Of a stretch of DNA of 8,947 nucleotides, positions 6,016-8,947 are shown piece by piece. The stretch comes from an uncultured Christensenella sp. (GTDB taxonomy: Bacteria; Bacillota; Clostridia; Christensenellales; Borkfalkiaceae), in contig CAJMEI010000034.1 in assembly GCA_905212395.1 (NCBI GenBank), positions 1 through 8,947 on the forward strand. The letters run 5' to 3'. The notes under the pieces were generated by a model. It was not told where the DNA came from. It did no database searches and was given only the letters and a program-made list of their open reading frames with translations. Each line of letters starts with the position of its first letter. The stretch's first letter is position 1. The position numbers were made by a program, and so were the translations under genes.

Positions 6016-6309
6016 TTAATTACTTTTTAATGTTTTTTCAATTATGGTTTTATATCCGCCTTCTCCGTAATGAATACATTTTGATACTCTTGAAAGCGTT
6101 GCGCTGGATATGTCCGTCTGCTCTATAATTTCGTTATACGTTTTGCCTTCTAATAGCATTTTTGCAGATTTTATTCGTTGACTCATAGACTCAAGCTCTT
6201 TCATCGTGCATAAATCTGAGAAAAACTTTTCGCACTCTTCCAAAGTTTCAAGTTTTAATATTTCTTTATAGAGTTCTTCTATCATAGGTTGATAATTTTT
6301 AACCGTCAT
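6016..6309 (-). CDS. yerC: YerC/YecD-type TrpR-family transcriptional regulator
   Basis: This 97-aa all-helical protein matches the YerC/YecD group of TrpR-related repressors. Its helix-turn-helix is visible at about residues 56-80: GKTYNEIIEQTDIS, then SATLSRVSKCI. Family members are small dimeric DNA-binding proteins that respond to an amino acid or related effector. The gene is last in the ABC importer operon, 9 nt after the ATPase gene. Its ribosome site AAGGAG overlaps the ATPase stop codon (TAAGGAG), 5 nt before the ATG, so the two are coupled. This position suggests that it controls the operon in which it lies, probably through the inverted repeats at 8852-8904. From memory, a YerC-like protein has been linked to histidine regulation in some Firmicutes; I could not verify this. 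The family call is strong; the target and effector are inferred. Confidence 0.88.
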   Translation of the reverse strand: MTVKNYQPMIEELYKEILKLETLEECEKFFSDLCTMKELESMSQRIKSAKMLLEGKTYNEIIEQTDISSATLSRVSKCIHYGEGGYKTIIEKTLKSN

Positions 6310-6318
6310 TTTTACTCC

Positions 6319-7221
6319 TTAATATTCTTCTTGCGAAGATTTGTTTAAAAAAGCTTTTGTTTTTTCGCTTTTGGGGTTGTTAAATAATTGTTCGGGCGAG
6401 CCTTCTTCTTCTATAATTCCGTCCGACATAAATACTATTTTATCCGATACGTTTTTGGCAAAATTCATTTCGTGCGTTACTATAATCATAGTTCTGCCTT
6501 CGTCCCTAAGTTGTTTTATTACTTTTAAAACTTCTCCCGTTAGTTCGGGGTCTAGGGCGGAAGTGGGTTCGTCGAAACATAAAATATCGGGGGATAGGGC
6601 AAGCGCTCTTGCAATTGCCACCCTTTGTTGTTGTCCGCCCGAAAGCTCGCAAGGGTAGTTTTTTGTTTTTTCCTTTAAACCTACTCTTTCTATAATTTGC
6701 AAGGCTTTTTCTGCGTTTTCGGCTTTTTTAAGTTTTAAATCGTTTTTCACGTCGTAAGAAGTAAAATTTTTCCAAAACGCTTTTAAAAATATGCCTATTT
6801 TTTTAAAAAAAGAACTTTGTTTCATCTCGCTTTTAGCGATTATCATATTTTCTTTCTTTTTAGCTTTATAGTAAGCCGAATTTTCTTTGATTTCGCGTTT
6901 GCTTTTAACGTTCATCGCAAGCGTTACGTTGTTTAAAACGTTGTATTGCGGAAACAAATTAAAGTTTTGAAATACCATTCCCAATGTTTTGGAATTATTG
7001 GCTTTTTCTTCAACGGGGAAAATTCTTACTCCGTCAAGATAAATTTCGCCTTCGTCGGCAGTTTCTAAAAAGTTTAAACACCTAAGTAACGTTGTTTTTC
7101 CGTTTCCCGAAGAACCAATTACGGAAACCACTTGACCTTTTTCCATAGTAAAGTTTATCCCTTTTAAAACTTTGGTTTCTCCAAAACTTTTGCATAAATT
7201 TTTAGTTTCTAAAAAAGCCAT
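6319..7221 (-). CDS. Polar amino-acid ABC importer ATPase with enlarged helical insert
   Basis: This is the ATP-hydrolysing subunit of a GlnQ/HisP-type importer. The chosen start gives 300 aa; numbering here counts two residues more, from the upstream GTG. Walker A is GSSGNGKT (38-45), the Q-loop glutamine is Gln87, the signature is LSGGQ (195-199), Walker B ILCFDE ends at Glu220, and the H-loop histidine is His252. Typical relatives are about 240-250 aa. The extra length lies between the Q-loop and the signature, roughly residues 112-167, and is rich in lysine and aromatic residues. The start is placed at ATG (7219-7221), 5 nt after AAGGTG. The alternative GTG at 7225-7227 overlaps that ribosome site and is unlikely. 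With the ATG start, the gene begins 2 nt after the permease stop. The function as an amino-acid importer ATPase is firm; the substrate is not. Confidence 0.93.
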   Translation of the reverse strand: MAFLETKNLCKSFGETKVLKGINFTMEKGQVVSVIGSSGNGKTTLLRCLNFLETADEGEIYLDGVRIFPVEEKANNSKTLGMVFQNFNLFPQYNVLNNVTLAMNVKSKREIKENSAYYKAKKKENMIIAKSEMKQSSFFKKIGIFLKAFWKNFTSYDVKNDLKLKKAENAEKALQIIERVGLKEKTKNYPCELSGGQQQRVAIARALALSPDILCFDEPTSALDPELTGEVLKVIKQLRDEGRTMIIVTHEMNFAKNVSDKIVFMSDGIIEEEGSPEQLFNNPKSEKTKAFLNKSSQEEY

Positions 7222-7223
7222 AA

Positions 7224-7910
7224 TCACACCTTATAGTAAGAAAGTTTTTTCTCAACGTAATTAAATAGTAACGTTAAAAGTCCGTTTAAAATCAAGTAGA
7301 AAAGTCCTGAATAAAATATCGCCCAAATATATTCTCTCAATAATTTTTTGGCTACGAAAATTACTTCTACAACTCCTATTACGTTCGCAAGCGACGTGTC
7401 TTTGGTTAGGGTAATTATTTCGTTACTCATAGGCGGAACTATACGCTTTACGACTTGCATTAAAATAACTTTAAAAAACGCTTGAGTTTTTGTTAGTCCT
7501 AAAACTTGACAAGCTTCGTACTGACCCTTACTAATAGATTGAATACCGCCCCTGAATATTTCGGAAAAATATGCCGAATAGTTTATGGAAAACGCTACTA
7601 ACGCCGCCAAAAATCTTGTGGAAATGGTTTTGTCAAACCAAGCCCAACCCGTATTCATAGTAGGCCATACAAAGTCGAAAAGTAGCCCGGGAACGTAGTA
7701 TATAATAAAAATCTGCAACATTAAAGGCGTTCCCCTTAATATCCAAACTATTATTTTAAAAAAGATACGCAAAGGGGCAAATTTCGAAGTCGTGCAAAAC
7801 GATATGAGTAACCCTAATGGCAACGCTGTTATAATTGTTAGAAAAAATAACAATAAAGTCGTGTTAGATGCTTGCAACAACTGTTTAGTTACGTCTAATA
7901 ATGCTTTCAT
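7224..7910 (-). CDS. Polar amino-acid ABC importer permease (HisM/GlnP type)
   Basis: This 228-aa integral membrane subunit forms the transport channel, probably as a homodimer because only one permease gene is present. Hydrophobic segments are visible at about residues 18-40, 48-76, 98-116, in the 180s and at about 195-218. The family motif RGTPLMLQ is at about 59-66. The EAA loop that docks the ATPase reads EIFRGGIQSISKGQYEACQVLG, given here as a motif description, with Cys where the second Ala of EAA usually stands. AAGGA lies a few nt before the ATG. The gene follows the binding-protein gene after a 104-bp gap that holds a strong stem-loop, and runs into the ATPase gene. The substrate cannot be read from the permease alone. 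Confidence 0.93.
   Translation of the reverse strand: MKALLDVTKQLLQASNTTLLLFFLTIITALPLGLLISFCTTSKFAPLRIFFKIIVWILRGTPLMLQIFIIYYVPGLLFDFVWPTMNTGWAWFDKTISTRFLAALVAFSINYSAYFSEIFRGGIQSISKGQYEACQVLGLTKTQAFFKVILMQVVKRIVPPMSNEIITLTKDTSLANVIGVVEVIFVAKKLLREYIWAIFYSGLFYLILNGLLTLLFNYVEKKLSYYKV
7227..7232 (-). promoter_or_regulatory. Ribosome binding site that decides the ATPase start
   Basis: AAGGTG on the minus strand lies 5 nt before ATG at 7221 and touches the GTG at 7227. It supports the shorter ATPase (MAFLETK...) over the GTG-started form (MIMAFLE...). Confidence 0.65.
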
Positions 7911-7932
7911 ATATTCCTTATCTCAATCGCAG

Positions 7933-7974
7933 TTAATCGAGTTAAATTTAAAACGATAAATTTAACCCGATTAA
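7933..7974 (-). other. Intercistronic stem-loop between binding-protein and permease genes
   Basis: TTAATCGAGTTAAATTT (7933-7949) and AAATTTAACCCGATTAA (7958-7974) pair over 17 positions around an 8-nt loop. The single non-Watson-Crick position is a G:U wobble only in the minus-strand transcript; on the plus strand it would be an A:C mismatch. No T-run follows, so it is unlikely to be a full terminator. Such structures after binding-protein genes commonly protect the upstream mRNA and raise binding-protein yield, which is the inferred role here. Confidence 0.75.
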
Positions 7975-8014
7975 TTTGAAAATTAAATTGAATTTTTGTA
8001 TTTTAAACTAAATT

Positions 8015-8827
8015 TTAAAGATTTCCCAAAGCTTGGTCGTTTAACGCAACCGAAACGTATTGTTCCGCAAGTCTTGTCAAAGTTCCGTCTTTATATTTTT
8101 CTTTAAAGAATTCGTTTAATTTATCAACTAAATTACTTTTTTTCCTTGCTCCTACTCCGAAAACTTCTTTTTCAAAGGAAACCGTGTTTGTATCAACTAT
8201 CATTAAGTCCGTGTAGTCTCCTTTTCCTATAATGCTGTATGCCATAGTATAATCGACAATTGCAACTTCGCTCGTTCCTGCTTTAACTTCTAATAAAGAT
8301 TGTACTTGATTTGTAACTCTATTTATTGTCGAAGCTTGTAAAGTGCTGGTTGCAACGGTATCTCCCGCGCTTCCTTCTTCTACCGCTATTTTAGCAGATT
8401 TTACGGTGTTTACGCTGTTAATACTTGCCGAATTACTTTTCTTTATTACCGCTACTTGCATATTCGTTGCGTACGAAACCGAAAAGTCCATTTCGGTTTT
8501 AAGTTCATCGCTTAAAGTCATTCCGTTCCAAACAAGGTCTATAGCTTTGCTGGATAATTCGGTGGTTTTTTGACCCCATTCAATTTCTACGAATTTTACG
8601 TTAACGCCGATTTTTTCAGCGAATAATTTTGCTAAGTCAGCGTCAAATCCAACCCATTGTCCGTTTTCTTTGTAGTCCATAGGTTCGTAATCGGTAATTC
8701 CTACAATTAGCGTTCCCTTTTTTTGTACGTATTCTAAATCGGATTCGCCTTTCTTTCCGCAAGCTGTGGTTGAAAAACAACATATTAAAGCTAACGTTAA
8801 ACATATCATAGATACTAATTTTTTCAT
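8015..8827 (-). CDS. Amino-acid ABC importer substrate-binding lipoprotein (SBP_bac_3 type)
   Basis: This 270-aa protein begins with a lipoprotein signal: MKK, a hydrophobic stretch, then STTAC with the acylated Cys at 23. The -3 residue of the lipobox is Thr rather than the usual Leu. It should be anchored outside the membrane and pass substrate to the permease. The family-3 binding-protein signature is clear: GTLIVGITDYEPMDY (38-52), GFDADLAKLFAEKIG (60-74) and WNGMTLSDE (100-108). The Arg that usually binds the substrate alpha-carboxylate, expected right after SDE, is Leu109. I recall clostridial relatives with a similar WNGMT motif and no Arg, so this may be a subfamily trait. The start has GGAG 9 nt upstream. 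It is the first gene of the operon, behind a strong promoter. The substrate is probably an amino acid, not identified; histidine is only a guess from the YerC neighbour. Confidence 0.93.
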   Translation of the reverse strand: MKKLVSMICLTLALICCFSTTACGKKGESDLEYVQKKGTLIVGITDYEPMDYKENGQWVGFDADLAKLFAEKIGVNVKFVEIEWGQKTTELSSKAIDLVWNGMTLSDELKTEMDFSVSYATNMQVAVIKKSNSASINSVNTVKSAKIAVEEGSAGDTVATSTLQASTINRVTNQVQSLLEVKAGTSEVAIVDYTMAYSIIGKGDYTDLMIVDTNTVSFEKEVFGVGARKKSNLVDKLNEFFKEKYKDGTLTRLAEQYVSVALNDQALGNL

Positions 8828-8844
8828 TTTTTCTCTCTCCTTTG

Positions 8845-8851
8845 CTTTATC
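8845..8851. promoter_or_regulatory. Extra operator half-site
   Basis: CTTTATC at 8845-8851 directly repeats CTTTATC at 8853-8859, which is one arm of the downstream operator. It may extend regulator contact toward the ribosome site, or be a chance copy. Confidence 0.35.
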
Positions 8852-8869
8852 ACTTTATCGTGATAAATT
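8852..8869. promoter_or_regulatory. Operator-like inverted repeat 2 in the importer leader
   Basis: ACTTTATCGTGATAAATT contains a perfect core palindrome, TTTATC-GT-GATAAA (8854-8867). It agrees with repeat 1 at 14 of 18 positions. It lies just after the predicted transcription start, where a bound repressor would block elongation or initiation. Confidence 0.6.
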
Positions 8870-8881
8870 ATTTATGAGCCT

Positions 8882-8910
8882 ATTATACTTTATTACGATA
8901 AAGTTGTAAA
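8882..8910 (-). promoter_or_regulatory. Promoter of the amino-acid importer operon
   Basis: On the minus strand, TTTACA (8910-8905) and TATAAT (8887-8882) are separated by exactly 17 bp. This is a near-consensus housekeeping sigma-factor promoter with one mismatch in the -35 box. Transcription would begin near 8875, giving a leader of about 48 nt before the ATG at 8827. Confidence 0.88.
8887..8904. promoter_or_regulatory. Operator-like inverted repeat 1 inside the promoter spacer
   Basis: ACTTTATTACGATAAAGT has perfect 7-bp arms (8887-8893 and 8898-8904) around TACG. It fills the whole interval between the -35 and -10 boxes, so a protein bound here would exclude RNA polymerase. A close copy lies at 8852-8869. 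Confidence 0.65.
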
Positions 8911-8947
8911 GCGTTTTTAACAACTTTTTTAAAATTTTTTTATTTTT

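Noticed and set aside
6341..6658. 105-codon plus-strand open frame opposite the ABC ATPase
   Set aside because: It is antisense to conserved Walker B and signature motifs and has no support as a gene.
7945..7963. Third operator-like site (TTTATCG on the minus strand) in the loop of the intercistronic hairpin
   Set aside because: Only one arm matches, and it lies within an A/T-rich stem-loop that already explains the sequence.
8343..8573. 76-codon plus-strand open frame opposite the binding-protein gene
   Set aside because: It is a shadow of the conserved binding-protein coding sequence.
8903..8924. Rex-like inverted repeat (GTTGT ... ACAAC) over the importer -35 box
   Set aside because: The arms resemble a Rex site, but the centre is two bases too long and the arms are imperfect. 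The better-matched repeats beside it explain the region more simply.

Overview
The window looks like A/T-rich chromosomal DNA of an anaerobic low-G+C Firmicute, most likely an uncultured Clostridia-type fermenter. This rests on A-rich codon use, AGGAG-type ribosome sites, [FeFe]-hydrogenases, a SpoIIE-type phosphatase, a YerC-like TrpR-family regulator and a Firmicutes-style lipoprotein amino-acid transporter. No mobile element, CRISPR array, tRNA or rRNA was seen. No gene is visibly broken.

Left part (1-5740, + strand): one tightly packed six-gene operon. A TGn-TATAAT promoter and a hairpin-bearing leader precede a TTG-started protein of the aminoglycoside/choline-kinase-like fold whose catalytic residues are replaced. 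Two small tandem thioredoxin-like [2Fe-2S] ferredoxins follow, then a PAS-containing 'sensory' (group C, HydS-type) [FeFe]-hydrogenase, a SpoIIE/PP2C-type phosphatase with an extra C-terminal domain, and a second [FeFe]-hydrogenase of group B type. Gaps are between -8 and +22 nt, and a 12-bp terminator hairpin ends the unit. The likely theme is H2/redox sensing passed to a protein-phosphorylation switch, beside a catalytic ferredoxin-dependent hydrogenase. The H-cluster maturases HydE/F/G are absent here and must be encoded elsewhere.

Middle (5690-6015): a 326-bp convergent gap without genes. It holds the hydrogenase-operon terminator, an A/T-rich potential hairpin, and a strong perfect palindrome that serves as terminator for the right-hand operon and can work both ways.

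Right part (8947 down to 6016, - strand): a polar amino-acid ABC importer operon in the order substrate-binding lipoprotein, permease, ATPase, YerC-like TrpR-family repressor. Its promoter is near-consensus (TTTACA-17-TATAAT). One 18-bp inverted repeat exactly fills the spacer between -35 and -10. A second, closely related repeat lies just past the predicted start of transcription. This suggests that a repressor, plausibly the YerC-like protein of the same operon, controls amino-acid uptake. A 17-bp stem-loop between the binding-protein and permease genes probably keeps the binding protein in excess.

The observations most worth following are the apparently kinase-dead first gene of the hydrogenase operon, the phosphatase with no visible kinase or anti-sigma partner, and the paired operators upstream of the transporter.
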